Shown here: positions 1 to 7,792 of the stretch, piece after piece
Numbering within the stretch: position 1 is the stretch's first letter
How the letters are laid out: each line of letters begins with the position of its first letter
NCBI RefSeq assembly: GCF_041529975.1
Contig: NZ_CP168030.1
Coordinates: 310,001-374,000 of the forward strand
Direction: 5' to 3'
From: Microbacterium maritypicum
GTDB taxonomy: Bacteria; Actinomycetota; Actinomycetes; Actinomycetales; Microbacteriaceae
Length of the DNA stretch: 64,000 nt
The notes under the pieces: model-generated
Database searches by the model: none
What the model was told of the DNA's origin: nothing
The model's input: only the letters and a program-made list of their open reading frames with translations
Position numbers and translations under genes: made by a program

Positions 1-927
1 CTGCACCCCCGACGCCTGATTGGCTCGCTGCCCGAGTCGGTGGGTCTCATCGACGAGAACGAGGTCGTAAGCCACGTCCGATTCACCGAGCTGGAACGGC
101 GACATCACCATCGCAGCATCGAGCTTGGGAGTCTTCTTGAAGACCTTCTTCACCGACATCCGCAGAGACTGTTGCGGGATCACGAGCGCCATCCGAAGCG
201 TCTTAAGCAGCTCGCGATTCTCGGGGACGAAGAACTCCGAGAACATCGAGTCTGGCTCGACCCCGTCGCGGTCGTCGTAATCGCGGATGTCGGCGAGCAA
301 CTTCATCAGGAAGATCGCGATGATCGTCTTGCCAGTACCCGGGTTGCCTTGGACTACGAGCGTTGATCGAGCGCCGGGGTCCTGGAGGTCTTCGAGCAAC
401 CCCTCCAGGATGTCCATGATCGCGATGCCTTGGTCGTCGGTCAGGGCTTTGAAGGGCGAGAGCTTGAAGAGGTCGGAATTCTCGATCTGGGGGATGCTGC
501 GCGAGAAGAGTCCTTCTGCTCGCAGCGCTTCAAATACATCGCGGAACGACTCGCGGTAGAGGGCGCGGTCGTAGTACTGAGCATCTGTCAGACCGTCGTT
601 GCCATTGAGGATGCGGTATTGGCCGTCGCCCGAGAACCAGCGAATGAGATGCGATTCAAGGTCGAGACAGACTGACTTGTTGAACGTGTGATCCACGACG
701 ACGCGGATCGATTCAAGGGACTCGTTCTTCTTCGAACCAGCGAGGTGCTGACGCATCCGTGTAGCGGCGCTCACCGTCTCACCGACGTAGAGCCCGGGCG
801 AACTGCGCTGGGCGTCGCCTTCGATCACATATACAACCGGCCAGTTCGTGTGCCGGGTATCGTCGCGCGCCCACGTATCAACAGCGTCACGGCGGAAAGG
901 AAGGCGCTGGATGCTGAAATCTGTCAC
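1..927 (-). CDS. GIY-YIG nuclease / DUF2075 helicase-like fusion, partial at left edge
   Basis: The first 309 codons of a larger gene that runs off the left edge. Residues about 31-100 form a GIY-YIG nuclease domain (VYVIEG, LYVGE at 46-50, RMRQH at 58-61, then a catalytic-type Glu in LDLES near 89-92). After a linker comes a DUF2075 (Schlafen-group-3 helicase-like) P-loop domain with Walker A GNPGTGKT at 194-201 and a Walker B-like LVLVDETH near 289-296. GIY-YIG domains cut DNA and DUF2075 domains are predicted superfamily-1 helicases; the combination is typical of phage-defence loci. The start is a GTG whose bases overlap the stop of the upstream MazG-like gene (GTGA), so the two are translationally coupled. 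Substrate is unknown. The C-terminal half is missing from the window. Confidence 0.85.
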   Translation of the reverse strand, partial: MTDFSIQRLPFRRDAVDTWARDDTRHTNWPVVYVIEGDAQRSSPGLYVGETVSAATRMRQHLAGSKKNESLESIRVVVDHTFNKSVCLDLESHLIRWFSGDGQYRILNGNDGLTDAQYYDRALYRESFRDVFEALRAEGLFSRSIPQIENSDLFKLSPFKALTDDQGIAIMDILEGLLEDLQDPGARSTLVVQGNPGTGKTIIAIFLMKLLADIRDYDDRDGVEPDSMFSEFFVPENRELLKTLRMALVIPQQSLRMSVKKVFKKTPKLDAAMVMSPFQLGESDVAYDLVLVDETHRLGQRANQASGVQ

Positions 928-1259
928 TCCGGCGCCTCGGTAAGTTTGGTGTACTTCGTCATGCGGCCCTTGGCCAGCTCCACCGGGTACTTCGCCTTCG
1001 TCGACTCCAACTTCTTCACGACGATCTCGTCGAGGTCAACGCCGATCTTGTTCGCGAGGTGGATGCAGTAGGTGACAACATCCGCGAGCTCCGCCTCTAC
1101 CTGTTCCTGGTCGAACGCCGGGGACCATTGGAAGCATTCAAGAAGCTCGCCAGCCTCGATCGAGATGCTTTTGGCGAGGTTCTCAGGCGAGTGGAACTGG
1201 TCCCAGTCCCGTTCTGCTACGAAGGCGCGAAGGGTGGCGAGAGTCTGCGGCGACGGCAT
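924..1259 (-). CDS. MazG-like nucleotide pyrophosphohydrolase
   Basis: A 111-aa all-alpha NTP pyrophosphohydrolase of the MazG/dCTPase-like type, which splits NTPs or dNTPs to the monophosphate and pyrophosphate. The Mg-binding motifs are E35-x2-E38 in IEAGELLE and E57-x2-D60 in EAELADVV, and the length matches single-domain family members. The stop overlaps the GTG start of the GIY-YIG/DUF2075 gene, so both are made from one mRNA. MazG-type enzymes are common in toxin-antitoxin and antiphage settings, where nucleotide depletion or sanitising is suspected. I infer a joint function with the helicase/nuclease but cannot say which nucleotide is the substrate. Confidence 0.85.
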   Translation of the reverse strand: MPSPQTLATLRAFVAERDWDQFHSPENLAKSISIEAGELLECFQWSPAFDQEQVEAELADVVTYCIHLANKIGVDLDEIVVKKLESTKAKYPVELAKGRMTKYTKLTEAPE

Positions 1260-1329
1260 GATGCGACGCTAGCAGGGTCGGGGTAGGGGCCCCGAGGACG
1301 CTCCCTGTTAGCTTGCTCTCGGAGGCATA

Positions 1330-1740
1330 GTGAGCGAGAGCCGTGTTATCGAGGTCGTTGCAGCCGTAATCGAGCATGAAGGCAAGATCCTTGCGTGCCG
1401 TCGCCGACCGGAGAAGGCCGCTGGAGGGAGATGGGAGTTCCCCGGCGGCAAACTCGAAAAGGGTGAGACGCACAGCGAGGCTTTGGTGCGAGAGATACGC
1501 GAAGAGCTCAGCACCTCAATCGAGGTCACCGCCCCGCTTCGAACGGATGACACCGTGGTCGGCGAAAGCACCATCCGCCTCATTTGTCTTCGCGCCAGGT
1601 TGCTCGGAGAGCCACCGACCCAGAGCCTCGATCATGATGAATTGCGCTGGGTTCGTCGTAGCGATCTGCCGGATCTCGATTGGGCCGCCCCGGACCTGCC
1701 AGCTGTCACGGAACTTGCGGCCGGATCGCCTACTCGATGA
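1330..1740 (+). CDS. Nudix hydrolase, MutT-like
   Basis: A 136-aa single-domain Nudix protein beginning with GTG four bases after a perfect GGAGG (1321-1325). The Nudix box spans residues about 39-61: GGKLEKGE, seven residues, then REIREEL. This has the full set of metal-binding acidic residues, but the conserved glycine after EE is replaced (EELSTS instead of EExGU). The CRRRPEKAAGGRWEFPGG stretch resembles the 8-oxo-dGTPase/ADP-ribose subgroup near E. coli MutT. It lies divergent from the MazG/DUF2075 pair and its last 11 bases overlap the end of the convergent nuclease gene. It may be a nucleotide-pool enzyme of the same island; the substrate is not predictable. Confidence 0.85.
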   Translation: MSESRVIEVVAAVIEHEGKILACRRRPEKAAGGRWEFPGGKLEKGETHSEALVREIREELSTSIEVTAPLRTDDTVVGESTIRLICLRARLLGEPPTQSLDHDELRWVRRSDLPDLDWAAPDLPAVTELAAGSPTR

Positions 1741-2824
1741 CCAAGAACCCCTCGTCGTCGCGGACGATCAGGAGGATTCCTAATTCGGACAACAAGGCCT
1801 CGAGATGTGCGATCGGTCGACTGGGAAGCAAGACGACGGGAATCGCGGGCCTGCCGGATTCCCGAGCGAGTAGCGAGTAGTCGAGGATCTGCCCAATCGC
1901 GGTGCGGACATATTCACGGGCGGGCGACTTCTTCGCTTCGACGATCCAGCCAGACTCCGAGACATAGAGATCCGGCTCGATCGTGGCGCCTGCGGAGCCC
2001 AGGCGAAGGCGCTGAGGAGTCTCACCACGGGACTTAATCCACTGCCCGAAGTCCTTCTGCAACTCGAACTCGATTCGGGAGACGACGCGCTCACCTGGGA
2101 TGAGTGGCGCTCCGACGATGTAAGACGAGGACTCGGGAGGTGTCCACGACGAGGCCTGTGCGCTTTCCGCGAGGGGCGCGGATGGCGCATCGAGTGCTTC
2201 CACATCGGCGTCAACTGGCACGAGCTTGAAAATGATTCCTTCGCGAAGATTCCCGTCGGAGTCCGGGATCGTCTCGATGCTGAACGCTGGCTCGCCTGTC
2301 GTGAACTCCCCCACATAGGTGACGTAGGTGCCTTGCTTCGTGAGTAGGCGGATAGGACGCCCATTCTCGGCCGCGTCTCGAAGCGCTGTGTTTCCGCGCG
2401 CGAATATTTGAGGGCCGCGCTGGCCTTCGCCCGTGTAGAGAAACGAGCCGTCCTCCTGCAGTCCTTCAAACGCGTCGTATCCGTGCCGCGCCCCGCTTTC
2501 CGGACTGGTGATGACGAGGATGTCGGGAATCGACCTGGGCGTGATGATTCCACCCTGTTCCTGACCTCCGTAGGCGGCGTGGATCTCTCGTCGCAGCACG
2601 GTGTCGCCGATCTCGAGAGTCCAGAGCGCCGGATCGGTGGGTCGGAGCTGCCGGGCGAACCGAGCCCGCACGGCGTCGGCCTGACTATCCTCGAGCTCCC
2701 ACCGGGCGACACCTTCGGGCAGCCTGCCGTATTGCTCCCGAAGGAAGCCGCGGATGCGCTTCTGGTTGACGTTCAGTTCGAGCGAGAGTCGGGCCGGCGT
2801 CGTAGTGCTCACGCGACGCAGCAT
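1730..2824 (-). CDS. Predicted modification-dependent restriction enzyme (HTH, SRA-like, PD-(D/E)XK)
   Basis: A 364-aa protein with three recognisable parts. Residues 7-32 look like a small helix-turn-helix (TPARLSLELNVNQKRI). Residues about 110-210 resemble the ScoMcrA-like SRA (base-flipping) domain, with YTGEGQRG near 130, ARGNTALRD and VTYVGEF. The C-terminal 100 residues carry a PD-(D/E)XK nuclease core: EPDLY (D285), then VEAKK (E296, K298) and GQILDY. Such architectures are type IV-like enzymes that cut DNA with modified bases. The reading frame is open further upstream but that part does not look protein-like; ATG 2824 or GTG 2812 (VSTTTPAR) are the likely starts. It is convergent with the Nudix gene and divergent from the YobI-like ATPase. 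No methyltransferase is visible nearby, in keeping with a type IV role. Confidence 0.75.
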   Translation of the reverse strand: MLRRVSTTTPARLSLELNVNQKRIRGFLREQYGRLPEGVARWELEDSQADAVRARFARQLRPTDPALWTLEIGDTVLRREIHAAYGGQEQGGIITPRSIPDILVITSPESGARHGYDAFEGLQEDGSFLYTGEGQRGPQIFARGNTALRDAAENGRPIRLLTKQGTYVTYVGEFTTGEPAFSIETIPDSDGNLREGIIFKLVPVDADVEALDAPSAPLAESAQASSWTPPESSSYIVGAPLIPGERVVSRIEFELQKDFGQWIKSRGETPQRLRLGSAGATIEPDLYVSESGWIVEAKKSPAREYVRTAIGQILDYSLLARESGRPAIPVVLLPSRPIAHLEALLSELGILLIVRDDEGFLVIE

Positions 2825-2837
2825 ATCGATATGCTGC
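2818..2837. promoter_or_regulatory. 20-bp perfect palindrome at the start of the restriction gene
   Basis: GCAGCATATCGATATGCTGC is a perfect 20-bp palindrome. It covers the candidate ATG start (2822-2824) and ends five bases before the GTG alternative (2812) of the SRA-nuclease gene. Its position fits an operator or transcript-start-overlapping repressor site, possibly for the HTH of the nuclease itself, much as C proteins bind at restriction genes. It could instead form an RNA hairpin hiding the start codon. Confidence 0.6.
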
Positions 2838-3271
2838 ACCACCCTTGCTTGCACGTGGCGGGGACGGCGTAACTGTGCGAGCTCGTCTTCACCTCGATGA
2901 GCACGCGTCCTGATCGAACTGCGGCTGCAGTCGACTGGCCGAGGCGTCGACATCGCAAAGCCTAATCTCTTGCAGGTGGCTGAGCTGGGGTTCTTCGTGG
3001 TATCGCCAGATGCCCGCTTATCGAAGTTCTTCCTTTGCGGATCTGAAGACGCGCGGCGCATCCCCAATTGCATAGGGTGAGCGGGTTTCCAGTCCTCTGC
3101 GGGGCGAGTCTCGCCCCCTTACGCTGTCGGCGCGCCGCCGCTTGCGCACCAGCTGTCGCGTTCGGGAACGCCCGGTCACTCGTGTGGCACGCAGAGGAGC
3201 CGTGATTTCGGTATGAATAGAGGGTTCATCCAACGATTCGCGTTGTCGCGCGAGGTAGAGAGCGAGAGCGA
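2838..3271. other. Divergent intergenic region, no gene seen
   Basis: About 430 bases between the nuclease gene and the ATPase gene. Open frames here have no protein-like composition, so I read the stretch as a divergent control region. I could not pick out a convincing -35/-10 pair. A purine-rich stretch just before 3272 may serve as the ATPase ribosome binding site. Confidence 0.5.
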
Positions 3272-6200
3272 ATGGACCGCATCGGAACGCCGAGCACGGG
3301 TTCGAGCACGAGCACGAGTTCGCTCATCCCACTGACGCCTGACTACATTGCGGGGCGGCACGGCACCTACGCGGACGCGTTGGAGCAGGCGATTCGAGGC
3401 GGGAAGGTATCTAACGTCGCTCTCGCCGGGTCGTACGGGTCTGGGAAATCAAGCATCCTGCGCAGCGTCGTTGACCGCTTTCCAGGGCAGGTTGCGGAAG
3501 TTGCCCTTTCCCCACTGCCAGGTGCGCCATCTGGGACAGCATCCGACGAGGGCGCTATCCAAAAAGAGATCGTCAAGCAGTTGCTGTACGTCGTGGATCC
3601 GGCGCGAGCCCGCGCCTCGAAGTTTCCGCGCGCATCGAAGGACCGATGGTTGCGAGCCGCTGTCTGGGCGCTCGGTGTAGGAGCCGTCGGGGTTGCGGTA
3701 CAAACGATCGTCGCGGTGGCCGTCGTACTTCTAGGCGATGGGGAGTTGACGCTTGATCTAGCGATGTCCGCAGCGACCTTCATCGCTGTGACGGTGCTGG
3801 CATTCATGTTCCGTCGTCTCACGGCGGGGCAGTGGTCTATACGCGACATCAAGGCCGGCCCTACGGGCCTCACTATCAGCAAGGAAGAGGTCACTTACTT
3901 CGACAAGTACCTCGACGAGATCGTCTACTTCTTTCAGCTATCGAAGAAGCGAGTGGTGGTCTTCGAGGACATGGACCGGTTCGGAGGCACCGAGATCTTC
4001 GCGAGCCTACGCGCGCTTAACCTCCTGCTCAACAACGCGGCTCAGTTGAAGCCGCGTTTAGTCTTCTCTCCTCTGGACCGCTGGCGAGCGTCCAGACCCG
4101 CGGATCAGGGTCGGCACCGAGAAGTGGTTGACGGTCCCATCGTGTTTGTCTACGCGGTGCGCGACTCACTGATTCCGGTGCCGGATGGTAGTGCCCAGGT
4201 TGGTGCAGATACGGACCAGTTTGTTCGTACCAAGTTCTTCGATCTCATCGTTCCGGTTGTCCCGTTCGTGACCCCGAGCAATGCACGCGAAGCTCTCACG
4301 GATGAGTTTTCAAGCCTGGGCGAGCATGGCGTGAATTCAGAACTACGACAGGCGGTAGCGCAACACTTCCCGGACCTGCGACAGCTGCGCAACATCCGCA
4401 ACGAGTTCCAGATCTATCGAGAAAGGCTGCTCCGCCCCGGACGGTCTCTTGATCAGCTCGATCCGGACCGTTTGTTTGCCCTCATCGCCTACAAGAACTC
4501 CGACCCCGCGGACTTCGAGATGATTCGGCTGGGTACCAGCAAGCTCGACCTGGCGCGTGATTTCGCTGCGCGCCTGAGCGCGCAGCATCTCGCGACCGTC
4601 ACCTCGCGATTAGAGGTCCCTTCGGCGGAGCGCCTTCAGGATCATGCGGTTCGCTTCGGGCAGGCCGTCGCCGCGCGCTCCGAGGTATTGGGTATCTCGC
4701 TCAGCAACTACGACACGGGTGTCTACCTCACAGAGGAGCAATTGACGTCGCTCGATGTGCTCCGCGACATCGCCAGCGAGACCTTGAAGGTCGGTTCTAG
4801 CGGGAGCCGCCAGATGATGGCCATCCGCGATCTCGAAGCCCTTGGGGGGCTATCCCTCGACTTCGCTCGGCAGACGAGCTTTGACATCACCGAGCTCGAG
4901 CGACACCAGCTTCAGGAAGAGCAGACTGCGCTCGCACATGCCACCTGGAAGTCGCTCTACGACATGCCTCAGTACGCCTACGCAGCGGCCGAGGACGCAG
5001 ACAACCGCTTCGTATCATTCGATGCCTACAACTTCGCCGGGTACGTGCGGGAACGCTTCGGTGAAGGGCTCGTGCCCGCATTAATCTCGCGCAACGTGCT
5101 TACTCGCGATTTCGCATTGCTCATCACTGAGTACGCTGGTCAACACATCAGCGTCACTGCTCGGAGCTTCGTGAACGGCGTACTGGAGAACCCGGTGCGC
5201 ACGGTCCGCGCGCCGATCTCAGGCGCCGACATCGAGCAGATTCTCGACGAATACACGGAGGACATCCTCTCTCGCCGGGGGATGGTGAACGTTGCCGTTC
5301 TCGAGCACCTCCTCGTTCATCAGCTGAGCTCGGCGGAACGAATCATCAGGCAGCTCGCGCAGATGACTGAGGACGACGAATCCTTCCTCGACGAGTTCTT
5401 CGCGAACGAGGCCGAGAGCGCCAGCGCCGAGATCGCGTCTCAGGAGTTGGTTCTCGCGATGGCTCGGAGCTCCGGGGCGATCCTCGACTACCTGGCGCGG
5501 TCCGAAAGGCTGGAGTCGCAACGACGCCTAGAGCTCTTCGGGCAGGCGCTTGGCGTCGTGCGTATCTCGACCCTCTTCACCCCTGATTGGGTCGCGGCCC
5601 GACGCTACGCAGCTGACGAGCAAGAAGACCTCGTTGTCTTGCGAACGAAGGGCGGTAACAGCGCGAACGCAGTCGCGGCTCTTGTGCGGCTGGGTGTCAC
5701 AATCCGAGATGTTGAACGGCTGTCGATGGATGCACGGGACGTGGTCTTGCAGCTCAACGGTTTCGCGCTCACGTTGAACAACTTGCTGGTCCTTAACTAT
5801 GTGACACCTTTGGGGTCTCTAGCGCTGGATCGATTGATCCACGCTAATCCGCCGCTCTATGAGGCAGTGGCCAAGCGACTTGACGAGTACCTGGCTCTTG
5901 ACGACTCTCAGGGTGACCTAGTCATCAGGTCCGCCGCAGGTCTACTCGATGTGCTCAACAACCTCGCCGACCACATGCCCGACGACGAGAACGCTCGTGC
6001 CCGTCTTTGTGCAGTGGCCGAGCTTGCCTCGCCGGACGTCGCCGTTGATGACGTTAGTGACATGGCGCCGCCGGTAGTCGACGCGCTCTTCAGATCGTTC
6101 CGAGCAGCGCCGTCGGTGCGCAACTTCACGGATGTAGCGGGCGTCGAAGGCCTTCCCGTGAGCGCAGCGGTCCTTCTCGCCCACACGCGGCGGGTGGACT

Positions 6201-6964
6201 CCGCCGAGGCGACGGCCAAGGAAAGCTCCTGGTTGGCGAACCGGATCGTGGAGCTCGCAATCGCACGCCCCCAGGAGCTTCCGTCCGAGATCGTTGTCGA
6301 GATCATCGGTTCTTTCCAGCTCGAGGAGCCACTGGACATTTCCGTGATCGCCAGAGCCCCAGCGCCTCTGGCAGCCGCTCTTACCCGCGCGATGCACGTT
6401 AGCGCGAATGAGCTCCTGAGCATCGTCAAGCCATCAAGTCCCTGGGAGCTGCGAGAGGCCTTCCTCGAGCAGTTCCCTGAGGACGCCTGGGAACTCGCCG
6501 TTCCACTCGTCGCCACCAACGACGTCCCGGCTTTCCTCGCAAACGCGGCTATCCCCCCTGGCACCAAGAGGGAGGCGCTGCAGCACGTGGAGGTACTGGT
6601 GGACCCCGCCGGAGGGGACGCGGCTGCAGCCGCTGACGCGCTCGTCACCTTCGCGGATAGACATGGGTCCCGCGTTCTCGGCTCTGACATCGTCACCCTG
6701 GCTCGCCACACGACGGAACCTGTGCGCATCCTCAGAATCATGCTCCTTGACGTCAACGAGGACAGCTGGGAGATAGCTATGTACATTCTCGATGAACTGG
6801 GGGATCCGTACGCAGCGATCTTCGACCTTGACCTAACTTCGCCGAAGTTCCCGAATGACAAGACTCACCGTAGGTTCCTGCGGCGCCTCGAAGATCACGG
6901 GTACCTTCGCCAACTCCCGCAGAAAGACGGTGACGAACTTCTGTCGATAAAGCGGGTTAACTAA
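3272..6964 (+). CDS. YobI-like P-loop ATPase with two transmembrane segments
   Basis: A 1230-aa protein. After a Ser/Thr-rich start, the P-loop domain has LTPDYIAGRHG, Walker A GSYGSGKS at 53-60 and Walker B VVVFEDMDRF at 228-237. Two hydrophobic segments (about 126-154 and 161-180) sit between the Walker motifs, a layout I know from the YobI-type ATPase family (Bacillus subtilis YobI). The remaining ~900 residues are helical, Leu/Ala/Glu-rich and without a nuclease motif that I can see; they may be a sensor or repeat region. The protein should be anchored in the membrane with the ATPase in the cytoplasm. YobI-like ATPases are suspected NTPases of biological-conflict systems, but the mechanism is unknown. 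Codon use is less G/C-biased than the rest of the window, which suggests horizontal transfer with its neighbours. Confidence 0.7.
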   Translation: MDRIGTPSTGSSTSTSSLIPLTPDYIAGRHGTYADALEQAIRGGKVSNVALAGSYGSGKSSILRSVVDRFPGQVAEVALSPLPGAPSGTASDEGAIQKEIVKQLLYVVDPARARASKFPRASKDRWLRAAVWALGVGAVGVAVQTIVAVAVVLLGDGELTLDLAMSAATFIAVTVLAFMFRRLTAGQWSIRDIKAGPTGLTISKEEVTYFDKYLDEIVYFFQLSKKRVVVFEDMDRFGGTEIFASLRALNLLLNNAAQLKPRLVFSPLDRWRASRPADQGRHREVVDGPIVFVYAVRDSLIPVPDGSAQVGADTDQFVRTKFFDLIVPVVPFVTPSNAREALTDEFSSLGEHGVNSELRQAVAQHFPDLRQLRNIRNEFQIYRERLLRPGRSLDQLDPDRLFALIAYKNSDPADFEMIRLGTSKLDLARDFAARLSAQHLATVTSRLEVPSAERLQDHAVRFGQAVAARSEVLGISLSNYDTGVYLTEEQLTSLDVLRDIASETLKVGSSGSRQMMAIRDLEALGGLSLDFARQTSFDITELERHQLQEEQTALAHATWKSLYDMPQYAYAAAEDADNRFVSFDAYNFAGYVRERFGEGLVPALISRNVLTRDFALLITEYAGQHISVTARSFVNGVLENPVRTVRAPISGADIEQILDEYTEDILSRRGMVNVAVLEHLLVHQLSSAERIIRQLAQMTEDDESFLDEFFANEAESASAEIASQELVLAMARSSGAILDYLARSERLESQRRLELFGQALGVVRISTLFTPDWVAARRYAADEQEDLVVLRTKGGNSANAVAALVRLGVTIRDVERLSMDARDVVLQLNGFALTLNNLLVLNYVTPLGSLALDRLIHANPPLYEAVAKRLDEYLALDDSQGDLVIRSAAGLLDVLNNLADHMPDDENARARLCAVAELASPDVAVDDVSDMAPPVVDALFRSFRAAPSVRNFTDVAGVEGLPVSAAVLLAHTRRVDSAEATAKESSWLANRIVELAIARPQELPSEIVVEIIGSFQLEEPLDISVIARAPAPLAAALTRAMHVSANELLSIVKPSSPWELREAFLEQFPEDAWELAVPLVATNDVPAFLANAAIPPGTKREALQHVEVLVDPAGGDAAAAADALVTFADRHGSRVLGSDIVTLARHTTEPVRILRIMLLDVNEDSWEIAMYILDELGDPYAAIFDLDLTSPKFPNDKTHRRFLRRLEDHGYLRQLPQKDGDELLSIKRVN

Positions 6965-7792
6965 GTGAGAGTGCGCCCGACGGGCGGTCGCTGGTGTGCG
7001 AGCTGCGCTCGACGGACGAGGTCAGCCGACAGTTTTTCGCCGATCCTGAGGCATGGGTCCGCACACGTGATCGCAATAGCGCAGCGACTGGTGCGAAACG
7101 GTCACGATCGCGATGTCGTGCGTACCCCGAACGCCCTGCCCCTCGTCGTCGAACGGCCACACGATCAGATCATCGTCTGAGCCACTGCCGGGCTCCAGCC
7201 GCCGCTCACGCCACTTCTCGACGTCTCCGACGGGACCCGGATGCCGCCACAGACCTGCAGAGGGCGACCTCTGGTTTCGATCCTGGGAGTGACGTCGCAC
7301 ATCCGGGCACCCGTTCACGTCCTCACCTCACCAAGGGCCCCGTCAGCGGCGCGTGGCTCGTGATCTTGTTCGGGTCGCTGCGGCGGCGCGTGGAGGTCCT
7401 CGTCGAGGAGTGCCCTGCCCCTGCGAGGGATGCTCGTCCCGTCCCGTCGCGGCACGTTGTCGTCCAAGACCCCATCACGGACATGGAGCAACCCTTCGCG
7501 CACGCCGAGCCGTGCACTCACCCGCGAACCAGCGAACCATAGGGCTTCCGGGTCGCCACCCTCGTCAGCGCGAGAAGGATGAGGCGCTTTACAAGCGTGG
7601 TGCCGGCGGCGGATTGAGCAGGGATTCACCACTACCAAAGAGCCATGCGTCCCCGCCTACCCGCGGACGATCGTGCGGGTCAGACCGGTGATATCGGAAA
7701 ACACGGCTGGCGCGATCCATCGTGGAGGGTGGCGGCGAGAGTAACGCAGTGTTTGGCGCCGTCCGAATGGGAATCTTCTGGTCGAGTCCTAC
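6965..7792. other. Gene-poor stretch without a supported CDS
   Basis: About 830 bases between the YobI-like ATPase and the SulP gene. Short open frames exist on both strands but they overlap each other, lack ribosome sites and show no motif. A minus-strand segment near 7022-7180 reads DLIVWPFDDEGQGVRG and has a slightly protein-like look, so decayed gene remnants are possible. It marks the right border of the defence-like genes. I saw no inverted repeats or target duplications that would prove an element end. Confidence 0.5.

Noticed and set aside
2825..3073. Longer N-terminus for the SRA-nuclease starting at 3073
   Set aside because: The extra 83 residues have non-protein-like composition and lie in the divergent promoter region.
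6965..7792. Possible transposase or helicase remnant
   Set aside because: Short overlapping frames only; no DDE or other motif, no terminal inverted repeats or target duplications.
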